Assembly (NCBI GenBank): GCA_012719315.1
Contig: JAAYAP010000002.1
Location: 1-17,771 of the forward strand
Reading direction: 5' to 3'
Source of the DNA: Methanobacteriota archaeon
GTDB lineage: Archaea; Thermoplasmatota; Thermoplasmata; Methanomassiliicoccales; Methanomethylophilaceae
DNA length: 17,771 bases
Part shown: positions 5,933-13,435 of the stretch, piece after piece
Layout: every line of letters begins with the position of its first letter
Numbering within the stretch: the stretch's first letter is position 1
Notes under the pieces: generated by a model
What the model saw: the letters and a program-made list of their open reading frames with translations, nothing else
Databases searched by the model: none
What the model was told of the DNA's origin: nothing
Program-made: the position numbers and the translations under genes

Positions 5933-5947
5933 AGGCATGTGTAAGAT

Positions 5948-6946
5948 ATGTCGGATACAAGACGTCCAAGGAGAGGATCCAGAGCATACGGCCCCAGGAA
6001 GAGAGCGCAGTCTCAGACTCCCAGGTTGGATTCGTGGCCTGAGATCGGCGGAGCGCCGAAGATACAGGGCTTCGCAGGGTACAAAGCAGGAATGACGCAC
6101 GCATACGTGGTCGACAGGAGGGCCAAGAGCGCCACATCCGGTCTGGAGGTCCAGACGCCGGTGACGGTCATCGAGGTCCCGCCGATGAGGATCGCGGCGG
6201 TCAGGTTCTACGAGAACACGATCATCGGCCTCAAGACGGCCGGAGAGGTCTGGGCTCAGGATCTGGACCCCCTCCTCTCGCGGAGGCTCAACGTCCCCAC
6301 GAACCACAACGAGGGCTCGTTCGACAGATATTCGGGCCTGGATGTGGAGGATGTGCGCGTGATCGCATATACGCAGCCCAAGCTCGTCACCGGTGTGCCG
6401 AAGAAGGTCCCGGACATCATGGAGCTCAGGATCGGCGGCGGCACCATCCCCGAGAGGATCGCCTTCGCCAAGGAGATCCTCGGCAAGGAGGTGACGATGA
6501 CCGATTTCGCCGCCGAAGGCACGCTCATCGATGTCATCGCCGTGACCAAGGGCAAGGGATTCCAGGGCGTGATCAAGCGCTGGGGGGTCAAGCTCCTCTC
6601 GCACAGGAACAGCAAGCACCGCCGTGAGTCGGGCAACCTCGGTCCCAAGAGACCCGGGTACGTCAGGGGCACGGTCCCGCAGTCGGGTCAGATGGGCTAC
6701 CATCAGAGGACGGAATTCAACAAGAAAGTAGTCAAGGTCGGCGAGAACGGGGCGGAGATCACTCCCAAGGGAGGATTCGTCAACTACGGCGAGGTCAGGA
6801 ACACCTACGTCCTCGTGCACGGCTCGGTGCCCGGGCCCACCAAGAGGCTCATCAGGCTGAGAGATGCGACCAGAGCACCCAAGAAGGCGAGCACGGCGGT
6901 CCCAGAGGTCACCTACGTGTCCACCGAGTCCAAGCAGGGGGCATGA
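5948..6946 (+). CDS. rpl3: Large subunit ribosomal protein L3 (uL3)
   Basis: Binds 23S rRNA near the 3' end, reaches the peptidyl-transferase centre and helps start large-subunit assembly. The 332-residue protein is the long archaeal/eukaryotic form: N-terminal RRPRRGSRAYGPRKRA (5-20), FAGYKAGMTHAYV (42-54), the central loop KGKGFQGVIKRWGV (201-214) that approaches the catalytic centre, and QMGYHQRTE (248-256). The ATG at 5948 gives the usual archaeal N-terminus; the Shine-Dalgarno sequence is poor (GCAGG 12 bases away). It is the first gene of the cluster and its last codons overlap an ATG before L4. Confidence 0.97.
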   Translation: MSDTRRPRRGSRAYGPRKRAQSQTPRLDSWPEIGGAPKIQGFAGYKAGMTHAYVVDRRAKSATSGLEVQTPVTVIEVPPMRIAAVRFYENTIIGLKTAGEVWAQDLDPLLSRRLNVPTNHNEGSFDRYSGLDVEDVRVIAYTQPKLVTGVPKKVPDIMELRIGGGTIPERIAFAKEILGKEVTMTDFAAEGTLIDVIAVTKGKGFQGVIKRWGVKLLSHRNSKHRRESGNLGPKRPGYVRGTVPQSGQMGYHQRTEFNKKVVKVGENGAEITPKGGFVNYGEVRNTYVLVHGSVPGPTKRLIRLRDATRAPKKASTAVPEVTYVSTESKQGA

Positions 6947-6951
6947 TTCAG

Positions 6952-7722
6952 ATGACAACCACAAACGTTTATTCGGTCAAGGGAGAGGTCTCCGGCACGG
7001 TCGACGTCCCGGCGGCGTTCTCGACCGAGCACAGGCCCGATATAATCAAGAAGGCGGTGCTCGCAGCCGCAGCCAACGGCAGGCAGCCCTACGGTCCCGC
7101 ACCCGGTGCGGGCATGAGGCACTCCGTCAGCACCTGGGGCAAAGGCCGCGGGGTCTCCCGCGTGCAGAGGCTCAAGGACGGCAGGAAGGGCGCCGAGTCG
7201 CCCAACAACGTCTCGGGCAGGAGGGCCCACCCCCCGCGCCCCGAGAGGATCTGGGCACAGAAGATCAACAAGAAGGAGCTGAGCATCGCCCGCATGTCCG
7301 CACTCGCGGCCACGGGCTGTGCGGACTGCGTCAAGGCGCGCGGCCACAGGTTCGATGACGGCATCTCGTTCCCCATCGTGGTGGACGACGGCCTCCAGGA
7401 CCTCTCCAGCACCAAGTCGGTCATGGAGGCGTTCGACAGCATCGGCATCGGATACGATGTTGAGCGCGCCAAGGACGGCACCAAGATCCGCGCCGGCAGG
7501 GGCACGATGAGGAACCGGAAGTACAGGGTGCCTGTCTCCGTGCTCGTCGTGGTCTCCGACAGGGAGGCGCCCGTGTTCAAGAGCGCGGCCAACCTCCCGG
7601 GCGTGGAGGTGGAGACGGTCGATACGCTCAACACGGGCATACTCGCACCGGGCGGCGACACAGGCAGGCTCACCGTCTACACCAGGTCGGCCCTCGAGCA
7701 GATAGGAGCGTGGACGGAATGA
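6952..7722 (+). CDS. rpl4: Large subunit ribosomal protein L4 (uL4)
   Basis: An early assembly protein whose long loop lines the peptide exit tunnel. The 256-residue archaeal form starts TTTNVYSVKGEV, and the arginine/glycine-rich tunnel loop spans about 43-101 (GMRHSVSTWGKGRGVSRVQR in part). Two starts are possible: ATG at 6943, which overlaps the L3 stop (ATGA), and ATG at 6952. I choose 6952 because GGGGG (6937-6941) stands at a proper Shine-Dalgarno distance only from that one and the N-terminus then matches the family. Its stop overlaps the L23 start. Confidence 0.96.
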   Translation: MTTTNVYSVKGEVSGTVDVPAAFSTEHRPDIIKKAVLAAAANGRQPYGPAPGAGMRHSVSTWGKGRGVSRVQRLKDGRKGAESPNNVSGRRAHPPRPERIWAQKINKKELSIARMSALAATGCADCVKARGHRFDDGISFPIVVDDGLQDLSSTKSVMEAFDSIGIGYDVERAKDGTKIRAGRGTMRNRKYRVPVSVLVVVSDREAPVFKSAANLPGVEVETVDTLNTGILAPGGDTGRLTVYTRSALEQIGAWTE

Positions 7723-8000
7723 AGCAGAGCGACATCCTCATCAGACCGTATGTGACGGAGAAGTCCATGAACCACATGGCCGGGACACCCAGGCAGAGGT
7801 TCGCGGACGGCAACAGGATCGAGTTCCTCGTCCACAGGCAGGCATCCAAGGGCGACATCAAGACCGCCTTCGAAGAGCGCTTCGAAGTGAAGGTCGAGAG
7901 TGTGCACACCAGGATCCAGAAGGACGGCAAGCACGCCATCATCAGACTCGCCGAGGGTTACTCTGCGGAGGACGTCGGGATGAGGGTCGGAGTATTCTGA
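7719..8000 (+). CDS. rpl23: Large subunit ribosomal protein L23 (uL23)
   Basis: Sits at the exit of the peptide tunnel, where SRP and chaperones dock. The 93-residue protein starts MKQSDILIRPYVTEKS, the standard L23 opening, and contains FLVHRQASKGDIKTAFEERF and VKVESVHTRI, the anchor to 23S rRNA. The frame extends to a GTG at 7710, but the ATG at 7719 overlaps the L4 stop (ATGA) and has GGAG about 10 bases upstream, so I use it. L2 follows after nine bases. Confidence 0.95.
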   Translation: MKQSDILIRPYVTEKSMNHMAGTPRQRFADGNRIEFLVHRQASKGDIKTAFEERFEVKVESVHTRIQKDGKHAIIRLAEGYSAEDVGMRVGVF

Positions 8001-8009
8001 GGTGAAGAC

Positions 8010-8702
8010 ATGGGAAAGAGATTGAGAACACAGAGAAGGGGCGCGGGAGGGTCCCAGTACCGCTCCCCCAGCCACAGACATGTGGATGATGTCAAGCTCC
8101 CCCGCATGGACGAGGGGACAGGGACGATCAGGGATCTGATCCAGGCACCCGGAAGGTCCAGCCCGCTGGCGGTCCTCGACATCGGAGGCAGGAAGAACTA
8201 CCAGCTCGCCGCCGAGGGGACGAGGGTCGGGCAGACGGTCGAGATCGGCGGCGACAACGTCGCCGTCGGCAACATCACGGTCCTCGGCAGGATACCCGAG
8301 GGCACCCCCGTGCACAACATCGAGGGCATGCCCGGCGACGGCGGCAGGTTCGTGAAGACCGCCGGAGCCTCGGCGACGGTGGTCAGCAGAGGCGGCAGCG
8401 TCATGGTGAAGATGCCGTCGGGTCAGATGAAGGAGTTCCACCCCAACTGCCGCGCCGTCATCGGCGTGGTCGCAGGCGGCGGGAGGACGGACAAGCCTTT
8501 GGCCAAGGCCGGTAAGAACTACCACGTGCTGAGGTCGAAATCGGTTGCGAACAAGGCGACCAAGGGAATCGCCATGAATGCGGCGGACCACCCCCACGGC
8601 GGAGGCAACCACCCCCACGTCGGCGGTCCGAACTGCAGGAAGAGGACGGCATCCCCCGGTCAGAAGGCGGGATTCATCGCCCCTAAGAAGAGGAAGGGTT
8701 GA
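8010..8702 (+). CDS. rpl2: Large subunit ribosomal protein L2 (uL2)
   Basis: Needed for subunit joining and peptidyl-transferase activity. The 230-residue archaeal form starts MGKRLRTQRRGAGG, has the beta-barrel RNA-binding domain with VLDIGGRKNYQLAAEG (55-70) and GTPVHNIE (98-105), and ends with AMNAADHPHGGGNHPHVGG (188-206), which carries the conserved histidines near the catalytic centre, and KKRKG. GGTGA at 8001-8005 is an ideal Shine-Dalgarno sequence. Confidence 0.97.
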   Translation: MGKRLRTQRRGAGGSQYRSPSHRHVDDVKLPRMDEGTGTIRDLIQAPGRSSPLAVLDIGGRKNYQLAAEGTRVGQTVEIGGDNVAVGNITVLGRIPEGTPVHNIEGMPGDGGRFVKTAGASATVVSRGGSVMVKMPSGQMKEFHPNCRAVIGVVAGGGRTDKPLAKAGKNYHVLRSKSVANKATKGIAMNAADHPHGGGNHPHVGGPNCRKRTASPGQKAGFIAPKKRKG

Positions 8703-8707
8703 TTCCA

Positions 8708-9178
8708 ATGGCAAAGAAGAAAATCATCATGGGATCGGCGAAGGCCACCCGGAGAAAGGTCAGAAAGAAGGCATCCGCGATCCAGGCGAAGCGGAAGAAG
8801 GAGTTCACCTACCGCGGGTTCACCCTGGAGGAGTTGCTCTCCATGTCCTTCGACGAGGTCCTGGGGATCCTGCCCTCGAGGGCGAGGAGGACATACCTCC
8901 GCGGATTGAACTACGAGCAGCAGACCGCTTTCGAGAAGATCAGGGATGCAGAGGAAGGGGAAGTGGTCAGGACCCACCGCAAGGACCTGCCCATCATACC
9001 CCAGTTCGTGGGCAAGACCGTGAGCATATACGACGGACACGAATTCAGGGATGTGGAGGTGAAGCCCGAGATGATCGGCTGCTTCCTCGGCGAGTTCATA
9101 CTCACCAGGAAGGCCCCGCAGCACTCCGGACCGGGAGTGGGCGCGACCAGATCCTCGAAGTTCATGCCGCTCAAGTGA
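8708..9178 (+). CDS. rps19: Small subunit ribosomal protein S19 (uS19)
   Basis: Binds 16S rRNA in the head of the small subunit with S13. The protein of 156 residues is the longer archaeal type, with a lysine-rich N-terminus, FTYRGFTLEELLSM, RARRTYLRGLN, the core LPIIPQFVGKTVSIYDG and the C-terminal GEFILTRKAPQHSGPG. A TTG in frame at 8699 overlaps the L2 stop, but I choose the ATG at 8708, with GGAAGGG (8692-8698) 9 bases upstream and the family-like start MAKKK. Confidence 0.95.
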   Translation: MAKKKIIMGSAKATRRKVRKKASAIQAKRKKEFTYRGFTLEELLSMSFDEVLGILPSRARRTYLRGLNYEQQTAFEKIRDAEEGEVVRTHRKDLPIIPQFVGKTVSIYDGHEFRDVEVKPEMIGCFLGEFILTRKAPQHSGPGVGATRSSKFMPLK

Positions 9179-9190
9179 GGTGTTGAGGTT

Positions 9191-9643
9191 ATGACAAACA
9201 AAGGTTACACGACATACGCAGACCCTGACACTTCCGCGAAGGCAAGAGCCAAGGACCAGCAGGTATCCCCCAAGTTCGCCCGCGAGGTCGCGGGCATGAT
9301 CCGCGGGATGAAAGTCGAGAGAGCGGTCGAGATGCTCGAGGAGGTCATCGCCCTGGACAGGCCGGTGCCTCTGAAGAGATACAACAAGCGCGTATCCCAC
9401 AAGAAGGGCGTCGGCCCGGGGAGGTACCCCGTGAAGGCGTCCAAGGCGATACTGTCGACCATACTGTCGGCGGCATCCAACGCGGAGTACAAGGGGCTCT
9501 CGCCGTCGGACATGGCGGTGACGACGATAACGATCTCCAGGGGCCAGACCATCCCCGGGCACATGCCCAGGGCGCAAGGCAGGGCGACCCCCTGGAACCA
9601 GGAGACGGCCAACATAGAGGTAATAATAGAGGAGGTTGAGTGA
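9191..9643 (+). CDS. rpl22: Large subunit ribosomal protein L22 (uL22)
   Basis: Its long beta-hairpin lines the constriction of the exit tunnel. The 150-residue archaeal form shows SPKFAREVAGMIRGMKVERA (26-45), VPLKRYNKRVSHKKG and the hairpin/strand region ISRGQTIPGHMPRAQGRATPW before a short acidic end. GAGGT stands six bases before the ATG. The stop lies next to the S3 start (TGATAATG). Confidence 0.96.
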   Translation: MTNKGYTTYADPDTSAKARAKDQQVSPKFAREVAGMIRGMKVERAVEMLEEVIALDRPVPLKRYNKRVSHKKGVGPGRYPVKASKAILSTILSAASNAEYKGLSPSDMAVTTITISRGQTIPGHMPRAQGRATPWNQETANIEVIIEEVE

Positions 9644-9645
9644 TA

Positions 9646-10344
9646 ATGGCATCAGAGAGGAAATTCGTTGCCGAGAATGTCCGCAGGGCTCTCCTCAAAG
9701 AGTACCTGATGAAGGAGGTCAGCCGTGCCGGGTTCGGAGGATTGGAGGTCCAGAGGACCCCCATGGGGACCCGCATCGTCCTGACCACCGAGAGGCCGGG
9801 TCTCGTCATCGGAAGGCGCGGACAGACCATCAAGAACCTGACGCAGGTGATCGAGGAGAGATTCAACTTCGAGAACCCGCAGATCGAGGTCAAAGAGGTC
9901 GAGAACGCGAGCATCAACGCACAGATCATGGCGGAGAAGATGGCCTTCTCGCTGGAGAGGGGCTGGCATTTCCGCAGGGCGGGGCACTCCACGGTCCGCA
10001 GGATCATGGAGGCCGGCGCACGCGGATGCCACATCATCGTCGCCGGCAAACTGACGGGACAGAGGCACAGGACCGAGAAGTTCAAGAACGGCTACATAAA
10101 GTTCTGCGGGGAGCCGAAGGTGCAGTTCGTCGAGCGCGGGTTCGCAGTGGCCACGCTCAAGATGGGCGTCGTCGGCGTCACCGTGGAGATCATGAGGCCC
10201 GACTCGAAGCTGCCGACGGACATATCCGTCGTGAGCAAGACCGAGGCGGCGGAGGTGCTCCCCGACCTCTTCGCGAACACATCCGCGGATGAGGAGGACG
10301 AGTACGTCGCGGTCGCCGAGGCCGAGGCGGAGGTGCAGGAATGA
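9646..10344 (+). CDS. rps3: Small subunit ribosomal protein S3 (uS3)
   Basis: Part of the mRNA entry channel. The 232-residue protein starts MASERKFVAENVRRALLKEY, has a type 2 KH domain with the GRRG loop (56-59) in RPGLVIGRRGQTIKNLT, then the S3 C-terminal domain (GWHFRRAGHSTVRRIMEAGARG in part) and an acidic tail rich in Glu, Ala and Val. The frame is open to a GTG at 9640; the ATG at 9646 is preferred because GGAGGT (9631-9636) stands nine bases away and it fits the family. Its stop overlaps the L29 ATG. Confidence 0.96.
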   Translation: MASERKFVAENVRRALLKEYLMKEVSRAGFGGLEVQRTPMGTRIVLTTERPGLVIGRRGQTIKNLTQVIEERFNFENPQIEVKEVENASINAQIMAEKMAFSLERGWHFRRAGHSTVRRIMEAGARGCHIIVAGKLTGQRHRTEKFKNGYIKFCGEPKVQFVERGFAVATLKMGVVGVTVEIMRPDSKLPTDISVVSKTEAAEVLPDLFANTSADEEDEYVAVAEAEAEVQE

Positions 10345-10544
10345 CCTCGCTGAAGACCGCCGAGATCAGGGACATGAGCGTGGAGGAGCGCAACCAGAAG
10401 CTCAAGGAACTCCGCAACGACCTCATGCACGAGAGGGGCGTCTCCGCCATGGGCGGAGCACCCTCGAGCCCCGGAGTCATACGCGCGCTCAGGACCAACA
10501 TCGCGCGCATCCTGACCGTCCAGAGGGAGGAGGAAGAGTTCTGA
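10341..10544 (+). CDS. rpl29: Large subunit ribosomal protein L29 (uL29)
   Basis: A small two-helix protein at the tunnel exit. The 67 residues include LKTAEIRDMSVEERNQKLKE (4-23), LRNDLMHER and the C-terminal helix VIRALRTNIARILTVQRE, all standard. ATG overlaps the S3 stop (ATGA) and its own stop overlaps the next start (TGATG), so translation is coupled on both sides. Confidence 0.95.
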   Translation: MTSLKTAEIRDMSVEERNQKLKELRNDLMHERGVSAMGGAPSSPGVIRALRTNIARILTVQREEEEF

Positions 10545-10840
10545 TGGCAGTCTGCCCAGTATGTGGATTGCCTAACGAGCTCTGCATGTGCGAGGAGATC
10601 GCACGCGAACAGCAGAGCGTCAGGATCTCGGTCGACAGCCGCAGGTACGGCAAGATGGTCACGGTGATCGACGGTATCGACGAGAACGATATCAACATCA
10701 GCGATCTGGCCAAACAGCTGAAGAACAGGTGCGCTGCCGGAGGGACGTTCAAGGACGGTCGCATAGAGCTCCAGGGCGATCACAAGAAGAAAGTGAAAGC
10801 CGTGCTGGAGGATATGGGATTCAGTGCTGAACTCAGGTGA
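10544..10840 (+). CDS. Translation initiation factor aIF1 (SUI1 family)
   Basis: Archaeal eIF1 homologue that monitors start-codon pairing on the small subunit. The 98-residue protein begins with a small zinc-binding knuckle, CPVCGLPNELCMC (Cys4, Cys7, Cys14, Cys16), followed by the SUI1 fold: MVTVIDGIDENDI (38-50), LAKQLKNRCAAGGTFKDGRIE (55-75), LQGDHKKKV and a final GF. The knuckle is usual in euryarchaeal aIF1. ATG overlaps the L29 stop (TGATG), downstream of GGAGGAGGAAGAG. Confidence 0.94.
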   Translation: MAVCPVCGLPNELCMCEEIAREQQSVRISVDSRRYGKMVTVIDGIDENDINISDLAKQLKNRCAAGGTFKDGRIELQGDHKKKVKAVLEDMGFSAELR

Positions 10841-10841
10841 A

Positions 10842-11096
10842 ATGAACAGGATTGATCTCATGAGATCCGAACTCATCGGGCTGGACGTGGTGGTGCTGTC
10901 GGCGCCGTTCTCGGGATTGACCGGGAAGGTGGTCGACGAGACCAGGAACACGTTCACCGTCGACTCGGCCGGAACCGAGAGGATGGTGCCGAAACAGGGC
11001 AACGAGTTCAGGTTCATATACCAAGGCAGATTCATAGACATCAAAGGAACAGAGATACAACACCGACCAGAAGACAGGATAAAGAAGGTTAGGTGA
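10842..11096 (+). CDS. rnp1: RNase P protein component 1 (Rpp29/Pop4)
   Basis: Protein subunit of archaeal RNase P, which trims the 5' end of precursor tRNAs; it binds the catalytic RNA together with Rpp21. The 84-residue protein has the Sm-like barrel with ELIGLDVVV (10-18), GKVVDETRNTF (28-38), the most conserved motif, and RPEDRIKK (75-82) at the end. Three starts are possible: GTG at 10824, ATG at 10842 and ATG at 10860. I take 10842 because it keeps the N-terminal helix; 10860 has the better-spaced Shine-Dalgarno sequence (AGGA, eight bases) and would lose six residues. Its place between aIF1 and S17 is standard in euryarchaea. Confidence 0.92.
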   Translation: MNRIDLMRSELIGLDVVVLSAPFSGLTGKVVDETRNTFTVDSAGTERMVPKQGNEFRFIYQGRFIDIKGTEIQHRPEDRIKKVR

Positions 11097-11100
11097 TACA

Positions 11101-11433
11101 ATGACAATAAAAGCAAAGAACATCGGAATCGACGTCATCCCTCCGACCGCAGAATGCAACGACATCAACTGCCCGTTCCACGGCAGCTTGTCGGTCAGAG
11201 GACAGGTCGTCGACGGCGTGGTTGCGACGATGAGGATGAACAAGACGGTCATCGTCGAGCGCAACTACCTGAGATATGACAGGAAATACGAGAGGTACGA
11301 GAAACGGTCGGCGAGGTACGCCTGCCACGCATCGCCCTGCATGGGGCTGAAGGTTGGCGACCGCGTGACCATCGCGGAATGCAGGCCCATCTCCAAGACG
11401 GTGGCCTTCGTCGTCGTCGAGAAGAAGGAGTGA
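11101..11433 (+). CDS. rps17: Small subunit ribosomal protein S17 (uS17)
   Basis: Early 16S-binding protein of the OB fold. The 110-residue archaeal form has NCPFHGSLSVRGQVVDGVV (23-41), MRMNKTVIVERNYLRYDRKY (45-64), YEKRSARYACHASPC (66-80) and VGDRVTIAECRPISKT (85-100). Cysteines at 24, 75 and 80 are usual for archaeal members. GGTGA lies five bases before the ATG. Confidence 0.96.
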   Translation: MTIKAKNIGIDVIPPTAECNDINCPFHGSLSVRGQVVDGVVATMRMNKTVIVERNYLRYDRKYERYEKRSARYACHASPCMGLKVGDRVTIAECRPISKTVAFVVVEKKE

Positions 11434-11438
11434 TGACG

Positions 11439-11837
11439 GTGAAGGGAATATCCGGAAACCAGACCAGGGGCCTCACGAGCGGTTCGCGCATCAACGTGAT
11501 CGACAACTCCGGCGCGAAGGTCATCGAGCTCATCGCGGTCCCGGGGTACCATGGCGTGGCCAGGAGGATGCCCTCGGCGGGCGTCGGCGACATGATCATG
11601 GCCTCGGTCAAGAAGGGGAACCCCGCGATGAGGAAGCAGATCGTGTATGCGGTGATCGTGCGCCAGCGGCGCCCCATGAGGCGCGCCGACGGCACGATGG
11701 TCTTCTTCGAGGACAACGCCGCGGTGATCACCACCGAGACCGGTGAGACCAAGGGGACGGACATAAAAGGTCCCGTCGCGAGGGAGGCCGCCGAGAGGTG
11801 GCCCCGCATATCCGCGACGGCGAACACGATCGTGTGA
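11439..11837 (+). CDS. rpl14: Large subunit ribosomal protein L14 (uL14), probable GTG start
   Basis: Lies at the subunit interface and contacts 16S rRNA in the 70S particle. From GTG at 11439 the protein is 132 residues, a usual archaeal length, and starts MKGISGNQTRGL, matching the common MKG N-terminus. INVIDNSGAKVIELIAV (18-34), GDMIMASVKKGNP (50-62) and the C-terminal GPVAREAAERWPRISATAN are diagnostic. An ATG two codons earlier (11433) overlaps the S17 stop (TGATG), and an automatic caller would likely choose it, but it lies two bases from the GGAG at 11427-11430, whereas the GTG is at eight. Confidence 0.95.
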   Translation: MKGISGNQTRGLTSGSRINVIDNSGAKVIELIAVPGYHGVARRMPSAGVGDMIMASVKKGNPAMRKQIVYAVIVRQRRPMRRADGTMVFFEDNAAVITTETGETKGTDIKGPVAREAAERWPRISATANTIV

Positions 11838-11847
11838 GGTGAAAGAC

Positions 11848-12225
11848 ATGGTAAAAAGCAGCAAGGCAAGGACGCAGAGGAAAGCTCAGGCGAACGCGCC
11901 GGTGCACAAGAGGAGGAAGATGCTCTCCGCGCATCTCTCCGCCGAGATGCGCGACGAGTACGGTGTCCGCAGCGCCAGGGTGTGCAAGGGGGACACGGTC
12001 ACGGTCATGCGCGGCGACGAGAGCATACGCGGCAACGAGGGCAAGGTCCTCGAGGTCTTCACCAAGACCGGACGCGTGTCGGTCGAAGGCGTCACCTCGG
12101 AGCAGGCCGACGGCACCGCCGTCATCCGCCCGGTGCACGCATCGAACCTCATGATCACCAAGTTGAACACGGAAGACCCCTGGAGGGTCGACGCACTCAA
12201 GAACAGGAAGGAGGACAGACAATGA
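11848..12225 (+). CDS. rpl24: Large subunit ribosomal protein L24 (uL24)
   Basis: One of the assembly initiators, binding the 5' part of 23S rRNA. The 125-residue archaeal form opens with the basic SSKARTQRKAQ, then HKRRKMLSAHLSAEMR (20-35) and a KOW domain with VCKGDTVTVMRGDESIRGNEGKV (45-67, in part) and HASNLMITKLN. A GTG in frame at 11839 is rejected for the ATG at 11848, which has GAGGTGA five bases upstream. Its stop overlaps the S4e start (ATGA). Confidence 0.95.
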   Translation: MVKSSKARTQRKAQANAPVHKRRKMLSAHLSAEMRDEYGVRSARVCKGDTVTVMRGDESIRGNEGKVLEVFTKTGRVSVEGVTSEQADGTAVIRPVHASNLMITKLNTEDPWRVDALKNRKEDRQ

Positions 12226-12929
12226 GCGATCACATGAAGAGGCTGACGGCTCCGAAGGCATGGCCCATAAAGAGGAAGTCATCCGTATGGGTGACCAAGC
12301 AGAGCCCCGGAGCCCACAGGATCGGCGAGAGCATGCCCGCATCCCTCGTCCTGAGGGACCTGATGGGCATATGTGACACCGCCAGAGAGGCGAAGAGAGT
12401 GATAGGCAACCGCGAGCTCAGGGTCGACGGCAAGGCAGTCAAGGACCCCAAGGCCCCCATCGGCATCATGGATGTCATCGAGGTGCCCAAGATGGGCATC
12501 GCCTACCGCATGCTCCTCACCGACAAGGGCAAGCTCACGGTCGTCCCCATCGAGGCGGACGAGGCGGCGTTCAAGATCTGCAGGATCGAGGACAAGACCC
12601 TGGTCAAGGGCGGGAGGTTCCAGCTGAACCTCAGCGGCGGCAGGAACATCCTCATCGACGCCGACGATTACAAGGTCGGCGACTCGCTCAGGGTCGAGGT
12701 CCCGGACCAGAAGGTCGCGGGGCACTATCCCCTCGCCGAGGGTGCCACGGCCTACGTCACGTCCGGTTCCCAGGTGGGCAAGGTCAAGACCGTCAAGGCG
12801 GTCAAGACCGTCAAGGGCTCCGCATCCAACGTGGTCGTCTTTGACGACGGCAACGAGACCACGGCCTGCAACGTCCTCGTGATCGGCGCGGACAAGGCCG
12901 AGGTCAAGGTCCCGGAGGCATCGGCATGA
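12222..12929 (+). CDS. rps4e: Small subunit ribosomal protein S4e (eS4)
   Basis: An archaeal/eukaryotic protein of the small subunit with an S4-like RNA-binding domain and a KOW domain. In the 235 residues: MKRLTAPKAWPIKRKSSVW (5-23), the S4-like part LVLRDLMGICDTAREAKRVI (42-61), LRVDGKAVKDPKAPIGIMDV (66-85), and the KOW part SGSQVGKV (181-188). The loop of that domain carries a tandem VKTVKA-VKTVKG repeat (188-199). ATG overlaps the L24 stop; GGAGG lies about eight bases upstream. Confidence 0.96.
   Translation: MSDHMKRLTAPKAWPIKRKSSVWVTKQSPGAHRIGESMPASLVLRDLMGICDTAREAKRVIGNRELRVDGKAVKDPKAPIGIMDVIEVPKMGIAYRMLLTDKGKLTVVPIEADEAAFKICRIEDKTLVKGGRFQLNLSGGRNILIDADDYKVGDSLRVEVPDQKVAGHYPLAEGATAYVTSGSQVGKVKTVKAVKTVKGSASNVVVFDDGNETTACNVLVIGADKAEVKVPEASA
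12783..12818 (+). repeat. 18-bp tandem duplication inside the S4e gene
   Basis: GTCAAGACCGTCAAGGCG is followed by a copy that differs only near its end (GGC for GCG). It encodes VKTVKA then VKTVKG in the loop of the S4e KOW domain. The frame is kept. Confidence 0.8.
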
Positions 12930-13435
12930 ACGCGATGAGGGACCTGAAAGTGGAGAAGGTCACGGTCAACATCGGCGTCGGCGAGGCCGGCGAGAGGCTG
13001 GTCAAGGCCAAGAAGGTCGTCCAGCTGGTGACCGGGCAGGAGCCCGTGGAGACGACGTCCAGGGTGATCAACAGGGATCTCGGCATACGTGTCGGGATGC
13101 CGATCGGCTGCAAGGTGACGCTCAGGGGAGCGACGGCGGACGATTTCCTCAGGAAGGCTCTGTCGATCAGGGAAGGGCGCATCTACGAGTACTCCTTCGA
13201 CAAGGAAGGCAACATGTCCTTCGGCATCTCCGACCACACCGATTTCGAGGGCATGAAATACGATCCCGAGATCGGCATCTTCGGAATGGACGTCAACGTG
13301 GTGCTCAGGAGGAAAGGCAACAGGATCGCCACGAGGGCGCTGGTCAGGAGGAAGCCCGCATCGGGCCACCGCGTCGACCGCGACGAGGCGATCCAGTACA
13401 TGAAGGACAACTACGGTGTAGAGGTGGTAATGTGA
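12926..13435 (+). CDS. rpl5: Large subunit ribosomal protein L5 (uL5)
   Basis: Binds 5S rRNA and contacts the P-site tRNA. The 169-residue archaeal form has MRDLKVEKVTVNIGVGEAG (4-22), the GQEPVETTSRVINRDLGIR stretch (37-55), MPIGCKVTLRGATADDFL (58-75), FGISDHTDFEGMKYDPEIGIFGM and a basic C-terminal part. ATG at 12926 overlaps the S4e stop; ATG at 12935 is an alternative. The last sense codon is ATG followed by TGA, and the GTG formed there starts S14. Confidence 0.96.
   Translation: MNAMRDLKVEKVTVNIGVGEAGERLVKAKKVVQLVTGQEPVETTSRVINRDLGIRVGMPIGCKVTLRGATADDFLRKALSIREGRIYEYSFDKEGNMSFGISDHTDFEGMKYDPEIGIFGMDVNVVLRRKGNRIATRALVRRKPASGHRVDRDEAIQYMKDNYGVEVVM

Noticed and set aside
5897..6964. Antisense frame of 355 codons opposite L3
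   Set aside because: Arg/Asp/Leu-rich composition without motifs, running antisense along the whole of a certain ribosomal gene.
7677..8714. Antisense frame of 345 codons opposite L23 and L2
   Set aside because: Same pattern: a GC-driven antisense shadow with no family features and no promoter.
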